Of a stretch of 64,000 bases of DNA, positions 25,150 through 34,322 are shown piece after piece. A program made the translations under genes and the position numbers. How positions within the stretch are numbered: the stretch's first letter is position 1; each line of letters opens with the position of its first letter. Under the pieces are notes generated by a model. It searched no databases. It was not told the DNA's origin and saw only the letters and a list, made by a program, of their open reading frames with translations. The stretch is from assembly GCF_014202505.1 (NCBI RefSeq), contig NZ_JACHGW010000001.1, positions 1,116,001 to 1,180,000 on the forward strand. The letters run 5' to 3'. Origin of the DNA: Armatimonas rosea (GTDB lineage: Bacteria; Armatimonadota; Armatimonadia; Armatimonadales; Armatimonadaceae).

Positions 25150-27783
25150 ATGTTCGCTAAATCCCTCACGCTTTTTGCCCTCCTTCTTTTCTCGTTCTTT
25201 CCCGCCCGCGCTCAAGTGGCCTCAGCACGCTACGACTGCCTGACCTGGCGCTGTATCGGGCCGTTTCGTGGCGGACGAACGGTTGGGGCTGAGGGTGTGA
25301 TCTCCCAGCCCAACGTGCTCTTTATCGGGGTAAATAATGGGGGAGTCTGGAAGACAACGGACTACGGTCACACTTGGAAGCCGATCTTCGACAGTCAGCC
25401 TACCGGGAGTGTTGGCTGCCTCGCGATCGCCCAGAGCCGCCCCGACACGATCTATGTGGGCAGCGGCGAGGGCCTCCAGCGCCCCGATCTCTCGGTGGGT
25501 GACGGGGTCTACAAGACCACGGATGGTGGCAAGAGCTGGGTGAACACGGGCCTGAAAGATGGCTGGCAGATCAGCGATCTCTGCGTGGACCCGAAGAACC
25601 CAGACCGGGCGTTCGCCGCCGTGCTGGGGCACCCGTACGGACCCAACACCACCCGTGGGCTCTTTCGGACGCTCAATGGCGGCAAGAGCTGGGAGAGGGT
25701 GCTCTACAAAGACGAGAACACCGGCGCGGTGGAAGTCGCGCTCGATCCGACCAACCCGAGTACGGTCTACTGCTCGCTCTGGGCGGCGCGGCAGGCACCC
25801 TGGGAGAATGGCGTCTGGCAGGGGACGACCAGTGGCTTGTTCAAGTCTACCGATGGCGGCACGACCTGGACACCGCTTACCAAGGGCCTGCCGACGATCG
25901 CGCAGGGCCTTGGGCGGATCGGGTTCTCGGTGTTCGATGCCAAGCGGCTCTATGCCACGGTGGACGCGACCACGGGTGGGGGGATCTACCGCTCCGATGA
26001 CGGCGGCAAGAGCTGGGTCTTCACCAACGGCGAGCCGCGCCTCTGGAGCCGGGGGAGCGACTTTGCCGAGGTGCGCACCGATCCCAAGCAGCGCGATGTG
26101 GTCTACGCCGCCAATACATCGACCTATAAGTCCGTGGATGGTGGGAAGACCTTTGTCTGCATTAAGGGCGCACCCGGCGGCGACGACTACCACACGATCT
26201 GGATCAACCCGGTCAATCCCCAGATTATTCTGCTCGCGGCGGACCAGGGCGCGACGATCTCGGTGAACGGGGGGGAGACCTGGAGCTCGTGGTACAACCA
26301 GCCGACCGCGCAGTTCTATCATGTCAGCACCGACAACCAGTTCCCGTACTGGGTCTACGGCGGCCAGCAAGAGAGCGGCTCGGTGGGGATTGCGAGCCGC
26401 GGACAAGACGGCCAGATTACGTTCCGGGACTGGCACCCGGTGGGGGCCGAGGAGTATGCCTATGTCGCCGCCGACCCGCTCAACCCGGACATTATCTATG
26501 GTTCCAAGGGGAGTAAGTACAATAAAAAAACGGGCGAGGTGACCAGCATTCGGCCCAAGATAGAGGGCCTGCGCTATCTTCGCACGATGCCAATGCTCTT
26601 CTCCGAGGCCGACCCGCGCACGCTCTTTCTGGCGAGCAACCGCCTGCTCAAGACCCGCGATGGCGGCACGACCTGGGAGGCTATCTCCCCTGACCTGAGC
26701 CGCGAGACCTGGGATGTCCCCGCACCCTTCGCTGCCGTCTCGGACCAGGGAAAGACCATGCCGCGCCGGGGTGTTATTTATTCGGTCGCGCCCTCACCGA
26801 CCGATATCAACGTGATCTGGTGCGGCACCGACGATGGCCTGCTCTGGCTGACCCAGGACGGCGGCAAGAGCTGGGCAAATGTCACCCCGCCAGAGATTTC
26901 GTCGTGGAGCAAGATCGCGCAGCTAGAGGCGAGCCGTTTTGTGCCGGGCCGCGCCTACGCCGCCGTGAACCGCCTGCGCTGCGACGACAACAAGCCCTAT
27001 ATCTACAAGACGGATAACTTTGGCAAGACCTGGAAGCGCATCACCTACGGCCTCCTCGACGATGCCCCCGTGAATACCGTCCGTGAAGACCCCAAGAAGC
27101 CGGGCCTGCTCTACTGCGGCACGGAGCGGATGGTCTGGTTCTCCGACGACGACGGGGCGAACTGGAACCCGCTGCGCAACAACATGCCCGCCACGTCCAT
27201 CCGCGACTTAGTGGTCCACGACGACGACCTCGTGGTGGGGACCCACGGGCGCTCGTTCTGGATCCTGGACTCCATCACCGCTCTGCGCCAGCTCTCCCGT
27301 GAGCCGGTTGCGCTCTACGCCCCAAGCGTTGCCTACCTCGTGGACTGGAACCGCAACACCGACACGCCGCTTCCCCCGGAGGAGCCCGCGGGCCAGAACC
27401 CCCCCGATGGGGTCGTGATCGACTATTACCTCGCATTGGAGGCCAAGGAGGTCATTCTCGAGGTACGCGACTCCCAAGGCAAGGTCGTCCGAAAATGGAG
27501 CAGCACCGACAAGCCTGATACTCTCGACCCGCTTAAAATTACGGTCGATCCGCGCTGGGCACGCCCTTGGCAGCCGCTCTTAGCGACCACAGGCTCCCAC
27601 CGCTTTGTCTGGAACCTGCGTCAGTATGCCCCCGCCAGTGGGCTCGGCATGGACGCGATCTGGCAGAACACCCCGACGTCCAAAGCCCCCTGGGTCGCGC
27701 CCGGAAAATACACCCTCCGCCTGACCATTGAGGGAGGCATCTGGGAGCAGCCGCTTGAGGTAAAACCCGACCCGCGAAAGTAG
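25150..27783 (+). CDS. Exported VPS10/sortilin-like BNR (Asp-box) repeat protein
   Basis: An 877-residue protein with a signal peptide (1-22, ending PARAQ). The body, residues about 40-710, is a run of Asp-box beta-propeller blades such as YKTTDGGKSW, FRTLNGGKSW, FKSTDGGTTW, YRSDDGGKSW and WLTQDGGKSW, each S/T-x-D-x-G-x-x-W. The tail (about 740-877) is a beta-sandwich-like segment with LEVRDSQGKVVRKW and HRFVWNLRQYAP. Such proteins are often annotated as glycosyl hydrolases, but Asp-boxes are structural, not catalytic. It probably acts in the periplasm or outside. Divergent from the epimerase gene. Confidence 0.88.
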   Translation: MFAKSLTLFALLLFSFFPARAQVASARYDCLTWRCIGPFRGGRTVGAEGVISQPNVLFIGVNNGGVWKTTDYGHTWKPIFDSQPTGSVGCLAIAQSRPDTIYVGSGEGLQRPDLSVGDGVYKTTDGGKSWVNTGLKDGWQISDLCVDPKNPDRAFAAVLGHPYGPNTTRGLFRTLNGGKSWERVLYKDENTGAVEVALDPTNPSTVYCSLWAARQAPWENGVWQGTTSGLFKSTDGGTTWTPLTKGLPTIAQGLGRIGFSVFDAKRLYATVDATTGGGIYRSDDGGKSWVFTNGEPRLWSRGSDFAEVRTDPKQRDVVYAANTSTYKSVDGGKTFVCIKGAPGGDDYHTIWINPVNPQIILLAADQGATISVNGGETWSSWYNQPTAQFYHVSTDNQFPYWVYGGQQESGSVGIASRGQDGQITFRDWHPVGAEEYAYVAADPLNPDIIYGSKGSKYNKKTGEVTSIRPKIEGLRYLRTMPMLFSEADPRTLFLASNRLLKTRDGGTTWEAISPDLSRETWDVPAPFAAVSDQGKTMPRRGVIYSVAPSPTDINVIWCGTDDGLLWLTQDGGKSWANVTPPEISSWSKIAQLEASRFVPGRAYAAVNRLRCDDNKPYIYKTDNFGKTWKRITYGLLDDAPVNTVREDPKKPGLLYCGTERMVWFSDDDGANWNPLRNNMPATSIRDLVVHDDDLVVGTHGRSFWILDSITALRQLSREPVALYAPSVAYLVDWNRNTDTPLPPEEPAGQNPPDGVVIDYYLALEAKEVILEVRDSQGKVVRKWSSTDKPDTLDPLKITVDPRWARPWQPLLATTGSHRFVWNLRQYAPASGLGMDAIWQNTPTSKAPWVAPGKYTLRLTIEGGIWEQPLEVKPDPRK

Positions 27784-27786
27784 GGG

Positions 27787-28701
27787 TTATTGTGTGGTGG
27801 CCCAGACCTTAGAGAAGTCCCGGTTCCTGAGATCTTCGTCGCGGATGCCAAAGTAAACGGGGCCACCACGTCCAAACCACATCTCCGTTTCATCGGCGGC
27901 ATCTATCTGGAGTAAGAGACGGTTGGCTTGCTGCTCGGCTGTTGAGGCGGTTGCTGGAGGGAGCTCGGGCCAGAACTCGGAGCGCACCAGTTGGTAGCCG
28001 CCTTCAATGGCGTAGGGCTGAGAGTCGTCGCTATGGCCAAGAAGCAGGTGGCGGGGATAGACGGTCGCTTCATGACATAGCTCAGAGTAGATTTCCCACT
28101 CTTTTTGAGTCAGAACGTCGCCTGGTTCCCCGATCCAGCAGGTCTCGACATCGGGGAGTGTCCACGCCGTCTCTGGTTGAAGCGAACAGGCATAGTAGGC
28201 TCCATTTACCATGTCCTCATTTGTGACAAGATTGCCAGGAGGCGTTTGGCGCTGTAGTGACGTGGACTCATCGGGCCACCAGAGGACACGAAAGAGAGAC
28301 GAGCCATCGTACATAAATTCTACATGCGCCCCACCGTCATCGTCGTAGAGGGTGGCTTGCTGGCAGCCGGCGTAGAAAAAGTAGAGCCGCCCTTCGTCCG
28401 GTAAAAGCCCCGAGCCATCGTAGGGTTTCAGCTCAGAGCAGGCAAGCTGGGCCAGAAAAGGAAGGGCGATCTTGGCGGAGACATCACGCGAGAACCACTT
28501 TTGCGTGTGCAGGGAGACCGGCCAGCTCAGCGCCGCGGGCAGATCGGGATAGCCGCCGAGCTTGCTTGTCCCTAGTGCCAGAGCCACTTCCTCAACACGT
28601 GTCGCATGAAGCCGCACGGTCGGACGTACGAGCTGACGAAGTGTCTCTGAGACGCGACTTAGCTCGGGCGCAGCGACAATGGACTCAAGAAACTGCGGCA
28701 T
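27787..28701 (-). CDS. DUF1963 (YwqG-like) protein
   Basis: A 304-residue protein matching DUF1963: SKLGGYPDLPAALSWP (about 46-61), LPFLAQLACSEL, LLPDEGRLYFFY, and the late HLLLGHSDDSQPY, then NRLLLQIDAAD and MWFGRGGPVYFGI. The family is widespread, cytoplasmic, and often found near polymorphic-toxin immunity or housekeeping genes; its biochemical role is unknown. It ends 3 bases from the convergent BNR gene and begins 3 bases after the small upstream gene, so it is in one operon with it and the DUF4365 gene. Confidence 0.85.
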   Translation of the reverse strand: MPQFLESIVAAPELSRVSETLRQLVRPTVRLHATRVEEVALALGTSKLGGYPDLPAALSWPVSLHTQKWFSRDVSAKIALPFLAQLACSELKPYDGSGLLPDEGRLYFFYAGCQQATLYDDDGGAHVEFMYDGSSLFRVLWWPDESTSLQRQTPPGNLVTNEDMVNGAYYACSLQPETAWTLPDVETCWIGEPGDVLTQKEWEIYSELCHEATVYPRHLLLGHSDDSQPYAIEGGYQLVRSEFWPELPPATASTAEQQANRLLLQIDAADETEMWFGRGGPVYFGIRDEDLRNRDFSKVWATTQ

Positions 28702-28704
28702 TGC

Positions 28705-28965
28705 TCAGGCGGCGGTGCTGGCAATATGGGTATGGCTCAGCTGCGCTTCCGCCTGAAGAGGCGTGAGGAGGCCGTAGCGAACCAAGGTGTCATGGACATT
28801 ACGGCGCTGGGCGGGAGTGAGAGAGGTGTTAGGGGCATCATCAGGGAGGAGGAGCAGGGCACCATTTCCATGTCGATACACGGTCGCCTCGTCGCTGTGC
28901 TTCGCGACGAACCCAAGCTCGTTGAGCAGGGTACTTAACTCGTTGTAGGTAAGGGTTTCAGCCAT
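28705..28965 (-). CDS. Small protein, faintly HicA/YcfA-like
   Basis: 86 residues from ATG 28965 (MAETLTYNELSTLLNEL). The order helix, GF, strand with S-D-E-A-T-V-Y-R, strand G-A-L-L-L-L-P, then a helix beginning TPAQRRNVHDTL, resembles the double-stranded-RNA-binding-like fold of HicA toxins. The catalytic His of HicA (in G-S-H) is replaced by KHSDEA, and the similarity is weak. The start overlaps the DUF4365 stop by 8 bases, so the two are coupled. I do not assign a function. Confidence 0.6.
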   Translation of the reverse strand: MAETLTYNELSTLLNELGFVAKHSDEATVYRHGNGALLLLPDDAPNTSLTPAQRRNVHDTLVRYGLLTPLQAEAQLSHTHIASTAA

Positions 28966-29467
28966 GGGTTGTTTGCCTCTCATAGAATGCTACCAGATCA
29001 TTCTTTATTTGGCGAATGGTCTCAACGGCGTCTGGGTCGAAGATTTGGTTCGTGGGAAGATGGACGGTGCAGGTGGCTTGGTTTGTCTGAGCCAGCATAC
29101 GGAGTTCGGGACGAGTGAGCTGGAGCCAGTAGGCTCTGCTCTCTGAGGCATCGTAGAGAATCAAGATGATGGGAGAGAGCTCACGACTCCATGTCCACAG
29201 GTGTTTTCGTTCGAGCTCAAAAGCAATCGCACTTCGATCCGCAAGAAACTTGGGGTTATCGGTTGCCTTGACCTGGATCAAGATGTGGTCTGGTTCGAGA
29301 AAGCCCGTTTCAGTAAAGGTGATGAGGCGTAGGTCGTAGCCATAGTCATTGGAGAGGCGTTCGACCACATGCCCCTGAGGGATAATCATACTTTCCGCGT
29401 GAACGATACTTAGGTCAGCAAGGATGTGTTCGCGTGTGCGGCGTGTGCCTTCGGTAATGCGTAACAT
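28958..29467 (-). CDS. DUF4365 domain protein
   Basis: A 169-residue protein with the DUF4365 pattern: YGYDLRLITF (a D-x-x-hydrophobic strand), HILIQVKATDN with the Q-V-K characteristic of PD-(D/E)XK-like nuclease folds, LWTWSRELSPIILILYD and AYWLQL. The D...E/Q-x-K arrangement suggests a nuclease core, and DUF4365 genes are often next to defence or toxin genes. It begins 4 bases after the FtsX-type permease stop and overlaps the small gene downstream. Nuclease activity is inference. Confidence 0.75.
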   Translation of the reverse strand: MLRITEGTRRTREHILADLSIVHAESMIIPQGHVVERLSNDYGYDLRLITFTETGFLEPDHILIQVKATDNPKFLADRSAIAFELERKHLWTWSRELSPIILILYDASESRAYWLQLTRPELRMLAQTNQATCTVHLPTNQIFDPDAVETIRQIKNDLVAFYERQTTHG

Positions 29468-29471
29468 GGTC

Positions 29472-32400
29472 TTACTCGCTCCGTAGTGCTCCCAGGAGCG
29501 AGCTGCGGAGCGCTGCGGTGGTGGCGAGCCAGACCCAGAGCAGGCCGCTTCCTAGGACGCCGAGGAGGGTGAGTCCGAGGCTGACGAAGGGAACGCCGAC
29601 GCCGGGCGTCTTGAGCGACGGTAGGACGGCCACCAGCGCGGCGGCGACTCCGATGGCGAGGCCGAGGAAGAGGAGCATAACGTGCTCGGAGAAGACAAGC
29701 TGGTGGAGGGAGCGTTTCGTGAACCCGATCGCACGGAGCAGGGCGAGCTCGCCCTGGCGCTCTAGGACATTGCGGAGGACGATCACCCCGAGGCCGAGGC
29801 TTCCCAGGAGCAGGCCCATACCGCCGAGGATCGCAAAGATCGAGAGGTAGGTGTTCTCGACGGCACTGAACATTCCCAGGCGCTCGGGGGTGGTGGCGAC
29901 ACTGAGGCCGTTGTCTTCTAGCCCGCGCGTCAGGGACTCGGCGAGGGCCTTGGTCTTTGCCTCGGGGGTATCGACAAGAAATACCTGGTAGCCGCTGTGG
30001 TTGGCAAAAAGCTTGGTGAAGTGGCGCTCGGAGAGGATGAGGTTGCCCTGGAGCACGGAGTTGTTGATGATCCCCACCACCTTGAGCTTGTGGATCGTGC
30101 CGCGGTCGTCGGTGTAGTCGATTGTCTGGCCAACCCCGGAGTGGAGCATCCACATCACGGTGTTCATGTCCCCGATCACTGGGATGGTGTCGGTGCCGTC
30201 GTCCCAGTCCAGCAGGCTCCAGGGGCTGGCTTTTTTATCGGCGAGCGACTGGCTGAACCCGAAGGCGCTGCGCTCGGCGAGGAGCTTGGGATCGACTCCC
30301 AGCAGGCGCGGGGTCTGGGCGCGGTTGAGGTTGAGGCAGCTTGCCTCATCGCCCTCTCGCAGGCGGAACGGGACGACCTTTGCGTCGGCCATTTCTTGTC
30401 CGTCGAGCCCGAAGGCATCGCGACCCTCGGCGGAGTTGAGGTCCTGGTAGACCGGTAGCGAGGCCTCGGCATAGAGGGCGAAGCCGCCCGTCCCTGAGGC
30501 GCGCTCGCGGGCGGCCTCACGAGGATCGTGGCGGTTGGCCCCGACCGCGATCACCAGAAAGCTCCCGCAGGCGAGTAGCGTGATCGCGCCGGTGCTACGC
30601 GAGAGCCGCCGCGCCGCATTGCGCCGCCCGACACTTGTGAGGCTCAGCACTCCCTCGGTGCGCTCCAGCTTTTGCAAGAGCTGCCGCGCCGCCAGAATCC
30701 CGGCGATGAGAAGCAGGGCGCCCGACGTAAAGAAGATCCCTGCCGCCTCTTCGCCATGCTTGCCGATGCCAAAGAGAGCAAGGCCGACCGCGAGGAAGGG
30801 AAGGATAAGGGGGAGCCATCTCCCTGCCGCTGAGACGGCTTCCCTCTTCCCTGGCGCTCGTCCCTCGCTAGGAAGAGGGACTTCACGGTTGCCACTCAAG
30901 AGCGCTTGCGCGGTGGCTTGGCCTTGCTTGCGGGCGACGAGCCAGATAACGAGGAGCGCGACCAGGAAGCTGCCGATGCCGCCGCCGATCAGGGTCTCGG
31001 GCTTGGCGTAGTAGGTGAGCGGCGAGCTTACCACGGCGTCTTTCCAGACACTACCCAGCCCGGCGATCACGGCGCGGGTGTAGAGGGTGGCGACAAAGAC
31101 CCCGGCGACACTGGCGAGAGAGGCGATCAGGCCACCTTCGAGCAGGAGCAGTGTCCGCACGCGGCGTGGCGTCACGCCGATGGCGAGGAGCGTCCCGACC
31201 TCGCGGCTGCGCTGCTCGACCCCGAAGCCAAAGAGCAGGGCGGCGAGGAGCAAGGCGGCGACGATGAGAAAGATACTGAAGCCTAGAAAGAGCGAGCCAA
31301 AGTCCATGGAGTTCGCGCTGGCGGAGAGGGCGCGCTCGCGGATGGGCTGGAAGAAAAGCCCCAGTGCGGCAGGGCTGAGCGCTTGGCGGACACACGCCTC
31401 AACTGTTGCGCTGTCGGACTTGTAGCGAATCGCGGTGAGGTTGCCAAAGCGGTTGTTCCAGATGGTCTGGCCGGCCTTGAGGGTGATAAAGGCCTTGGGC
31501 GTGCCGCGAAAGGCGCTCCAGTAGGCCTGGTCTTTGTCGCGGATTTTTTCGAGATCGATGGGGACACCCGGCTCCCACTGGCGGCAGTCTTTCTTGTCGG
31601 AGAGGCCGGGGATATCGGGCATGAGCGCCGGGTCGAGTGTGGGGCCGGAGAGGGGGACGATGCCGCGAATTTTAAACGCGCTGGTGTGCTCTTCGAGCTT
31701 GCGGAGCGGCCCGACCAGCCAGTAGGTGAGCGTGATTTTATCTCCCACCTTGGCCCCGGTATCATCGGCGAGCCACTGGTTGATCAGCGCTTCGTCGTCG
31801 CCCATGCCGTCGGGCAGGGGAGCGCCTTCGAGCGCGGCGACCGTGGAGTAGGGCGTGGACTTTCCCCCAAATGTCAGGCGGTTGACAAAGTAGGTCAAGA
31901 TGCGGCGGGCGCCGGGCTGCGCGGTCTCGGCGGCCTTGGCGACCTCGGGCTCGAGGAAGACACGGTCGGTGCGGAGCTCTAGCTCTCCGGTGGCAGGGAC
32001 GGGCTTGAGCTTGAGGCCTGCATCGGTGAGCTTCCACTTCTCCCAGAGGGCGCGGGTGAGGGAGTCGGGCGCGATCCCGGAGCCGACCAGCAGGAGGTTG
32101 GCGCGGCCCTCCTGCCCGATGGCTTTTTGCAGGGTCGCACGGGGAATAAAGGCGTTGTAGGGCGGAATCTGGTTGGCATCGAGGCTGAAGTTGCCAAAGC
32201 GCTGCTCGGTGATCACAAAGCGCACCGGCAGGCGCAGGGCCACGGTGGCGTCCTCGATCTTGGAGAGCGGGGCATCGCGGGAGAGCAGGCTGGGCTTGTC
32301 CACCCGGATCAGCACCTCATCGCCCACATCGACCCCGAGGAACTTCGCCAGACGCTCGTTGAGCGCGACACCGTCCTCAGCCATGTTGACCGTGCCCGCG

Positions 32401-32753
32401 CCGCCTAGCTTCCAGAACGCCTCGTCCACGCCGACCACTTGGACGCGCCCCGCTCGCGCTGTCCCCTCGCTATTGGCCGCCGCGCCGCGAAGGAGGATCG
32501 CTGCCGAGGTCGGGGCCGCCACACCGAGCTCGCCCGTCAGCTCCGTTCGAAAGAAGCGCCCGGGGTTGTAGAGCGCGTGCTCGATCCCTCCAATGCGCGC
32601 GAGGGCTTGCTGTGTCAGGCTATAGCGCACCGAGTCCCCGACTGCAAGCGCCCCCGTGAGGATCGCCGCCGCCAGCACCGCCCCCAGAAACACCCCGAGG
32701 TGTGCTTTCTTGTGGAACTTGAGTCCTGCCAGAGCGAGCTTAAGGAGGTTCAT
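29472..32753 (-). CDS. Large ABC transporter permease with two FtsX domains
   Basis: A 1093-residue fused permease: N-terminal helix (about 19-40, LGVFLGAVLAAAILTGALAVGD), a long extracytoplasmic MacB_PCD-like region (about 45-480), an FtsX block with three helices (about 490-610), a short TM linker region (about 645-690), a second periplasmic core (about 735-950), and a final FtsX block (about 965-1085). This ABC3-type layout matches permeases of LolCDE/MacB-like systems for lipoproteins or export of envelope substances. Its ATPase follows upstream with a 4-base overlap. The linker near residues 625-638 is encoded by a palindromic repeat. Confidence 0.9.
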   Translation of the reverse strand: MNLLKLALAGLKFHKKAHLGVFLGAVLAAAILTGALAVGDSVRYSLTQQALARIGGIEHALYNPGRFFRTELTGELGVAAPTSAAILLRGAAANSEGTARAGRVQVVGVDEAFWKLGGAGTVNMAEDGVALNERLAKFLGVDVGDEVLIRVDKPSLLSRDAPLSKIEDATVALRLPVRFVITEQRFGNFSLDANQIPPYNAFIPRATLQKAIGQEGRANLLLVGSGIAPDSLTRALWEKWKLTDAGLKLKPVPATGELELRTDRVFLEPEVAKAAETAQPGARRILTYFVNRLTFGGKSTPYSTVAALEGAPLPDGMGDDEALINQWLADDTGAKVGDKITLTYWLVGPLRKLEEHTSAFKIRGIVPLSGPTLDPALMPDIPGLSDKKDCRQWEPGVPIDLEKIRDKDQAYWSAFRGTPKAFITLKAGQTIWNNRFGNLTAIRYKSDSATVEACVRQALSPAALGLFFQPIRERALSASANSMDFGSLFLGFSIFLIVAALLLAALLFGFGVEQRSREVGTLLAIGVTPRRVRTLLLLEGGLIASLASVAGVFVATLYTRAVIAGLGSVWKDAVVSSPLTYYAKPETLIGGGIGSFLVALLVIWLVARKQGQATAQALLSGNREVPLPSEGRAPGKREAVSAAGRWLPLILPFLAVGLALFGIGKHGEEAAGIFFTSGALLLIAGILAARQLLQKLERTEGVLSLTSVGRRNAARRLSRSTGAITLLACGSFLVIAVGANRHDPREAARERASGTGGFALYAEASLPVYQDLNSAEGRDAFGLDGQEMADAKVVPFRLREGDEASCLNLNRAQTPRLLGVDPKLLAERSAFGFSQSLADKKASPWSLLDWDDGTDTIPVIGDMNTVMWMLHSGVGQTIDYTDDRGTIHKLKVVGIINNSVLQGNLILSERHFTKLFANHSGYQVFLVDTPEAKTKALAESLTRGLEDNGLSVATTPERLGMFSAVENTYLSIFAILGGMGLLLGSLGLGVIVLRNVLERQGELALLRAIGFTKRSLHQLVFSEHVMLLFLGLAIGVAAALVAVLPSLKTPGVGVPFVSLGLTLLGVLGSGLLWVWLATTAALRSSLLGALRSE
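30841..30880. repeat. Intragenic palindromic repeat inside the ABC permease
   Basis: TCCCTCTTCC (30841-30850) pairs perfectly with GGAAGAGGGA (30871-30880). The loop holds CTCGTCCCTCG (30857-30867), also found at 15198-15208 and, reversed, at 12614-12624. It codes the linker PLPSEGRAPGKRE between membrane blocks. Confidence 0.55.
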
Positions 32754-33418
32754 ACCAGCACTCCTTCGTGGAGACGGTAGGTCTTGCCTAGACGGGAAGC
32801 GAGCTCGGGGGAGTGGGTGATGACCAGGAGCGCGACCCCTTCTTCTTTGTTGAGCTCGATCAGCAGGTCGGTGAGGTTGGTTGCGGAGTCTTGGTCCAGC
32901 GCGCCCGTGGGCTCGTCGGCGAGGAGCAGCTTGGGCTCGTTGAGGAGTGCCCGCACGACCGCAACCCGCTGGCGCTCGCCGCCGGAGAGCTGGCCGGGGC
33001 GGTGCGCAAAGCGGTCCGAGAGGCCCACGCGGCCGAGCAGGCGCTTGGCGCGGGCCTCGGTGGGCTCTTTACGCTGCGCGGGGCCCTCGGCGAGTGTGGG
33101 GATGAGCACGTTTTCGAGAACCGTGCACTGCGGCAAGAGGTGGTGGAGCTGGAAGATCATCCCGAGCTTCTGGCTGCGCACCCGCGCCAGGGCTCGCGCG
33201 TCGAGACCCGTCAGGCTGGTGCCGTCCAGCAGGACACTCCCGCTGTCGGGGGACTCCAGGGTGCCGATAATATTGAGCAGCGTGCTCTTGCCCGACCCCG
33301 ACGGCCCGACAATCGCGGCCATCTCACCCGCCTCGAGGCGCAGGTTCACCCCGCGCAAGACAGGCTTCTCCACCCCGACAAAACTCTTGACAACGCCCGA
33401 AAGCTCCAGCAGACTCAT
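32750..33418 (-). CDS. ABC transporter ATP-binding protein (LolD/MacB type)
   Basis: A 222-residue ATPase: Walker [13 protein letters not shown] (about 38-49), Q-loop [11 protein letters not shown], signature [16 protein letters not shown], Walker [13 protein letters not shown], and H-loop VITHSPE. The wording G-A-L-D and the FQLHHLLPQ motif place it in the LolD/MacB/FtsE group that works with FtsX-type permeases. The gene overlaps the permease start by 4 bases. A TACAGT box 6 bases before ATG 33418 gives the operon a leaderless start. The transported substance is unknown. Confidence 0.93.
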   Translation of the reverse strand: MSLLELSGVVKSFVGVEKPVLRGVNLRLEAGEMAAIVGPSGSGKSTLLNIIGTLESPDSGSVLLDGTSLTGLDARALARVRSQKLGMIFQLHHLLPQCTVLENVLIPTLAEGPAQRKEPTEARAKRLLGRVGLSDRFAHRPGQLSGGERQRVAVVRALLNEPKLLLADEPTGALDQDSATNLTDLLIELNKEEGVALLVITHSPELASRLGKTYRLHEGVLV

Positions 33419-33424
33419 GGAGCT

Positions 33425-33430
33425 ACTGTA
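33425..33430 (-). promoter_or_regulatory. -10 box (TACAGT) for the ABC transporter operon
   Basis: On the minus strand TACAGT, then AGCTCC, then ATG 33418: a 6-base gap with no Shine-Dalgarno. Confidence 0.6.
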
Positions 33431-33454
33431 CCCGATTCGGGCTCCTCGCTACGG

Positions 33455-34231
33455 CTAGTTTTTACGCCGTCGCCGTAGAAGGAGCAGGCCCGCCGCTCCT
33501 GGCAGAAGGAGCCCCAGGCTTGTCGGCTCGGGGACGAGGGTAAAGGTAAAGTTTCCTCCATCGCCGCCCAGAGAGTGGGTCGCTGTCAGATCAATGGTCA
33601 GGGAGGAGTAGGTTCCATTGATCATCACCGAGCCATACCCCGAGCGCGTCCCTGAGGTTGTGGGGGTGGTGGAGGGGGCGATTCCCGCATCTCCTGTGGC
33701 GAGGTCAATGATCGTCTTCCCGCTAATCCCAAGACCATCCCCACCGCCACCATTGCCTTTGAGTAGGGTCAGCGAGGTGACTCCCCCACTGGCGGTAAAG
33801 TCCCAGATCGAGTTGTCGAGGTTGGCAACATTGATTACCAGATCTTTGATAGGGATGGAGAAGTTGATCTTCATGCGCGCCGTGTTATTGGTGCCCACAG
33901 GGTTGTTGTTGAAGAGGGTGTAGCCGAGCGTATCGACATTGTTCTTGGCGGTGGCGTAGATGGTGGAGTAGCTAAACTGGGGGGAGGTTCCTCCGGTGTT
34001 GGAGAGCTCCCATGCACCCAGGGTGCCACTACTGGTCGGGTTGAAGGTGAAGGAGTTGGCGTAGTTGGAGCTCAGGATACTCCCCGTCACCGTGGCTGCT
34101 CCCAGAGTCCCGGAGAAGGCACCGACACCCGTCCCACCACTGGTGAGGCTGGTGATATCCATAAATATCTGGGCATGGCTGGCTTGTCCTAAACCGAGGA
34201 GAAGCAAACAAAAATATAACTTCCGAATCAA
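33455..34231 (-). CDS. PEP-CTERM sorted extracellular protein
   Basis: A 258-residue secreted protein with a signal peptide (1-20, ending SHAQ), a Ser/Thr/Gly/Asn-rich beta body, and a C-terminal sorting tag from residue 233: VPEP, then a hydrophobic helix ([16 protein letters not shown]) and basic RRRRKN. PEP-CTERM tags are recognised by an exosortase, which is not in this window. The start is TTG at 34231; no upstream ATG keeps the signal peptide. A weak AGG lies 8-10 bases before it. A long inverted repeat lies immediately upstream. Function beyond surface display is unknown. Confidence 0.88.
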   Translation of the reverse strand: MIRKLYFCLLLLGLGQASHAQIFMDITSLTSGGTGVGAFSGTLGAATVTGSILSSNYANSFTFNPTSSGTLGAWELSNTGGTSPQFSYSTIYATAKNNVDTLGYTLFNNNPVGTNNTARMKINFSIPIKDLVINVANLDNSIWDFTASGGVTSLTLLKGNGGGGDGLGISGKTIIDLATGDAGIAPSTTPTTSGTRSGYGSVMINGTYSSLTIDLTATHSLGGDGGNFTFTLVPEPTSLGLLLPGAAGLLLLRRRRKN

Positions 34232-34286
34232 GTGATCTACCTATTATTTCCACGGGGTCTCAGCAGGTAAATAATTGGTAGATCAC
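34232..34286. repeat. Long inverted repeat upstream of the PEP-CTERM gene
   Basis: GTGATCTACCTATTATTT (34232-34249) and AAATAATTGGTAGATCAC (34269-34286) are inverted copies, 17 of 18 matching, with a 19-base loop. It could be an operator, or an mRNA hairpin ending at the TTG start. Confidence 0.7.
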
Positions 34287-34322
34287 AAGGCAATTGTTAG
34301 GGGAAGTCAAAAACCTGGTATT

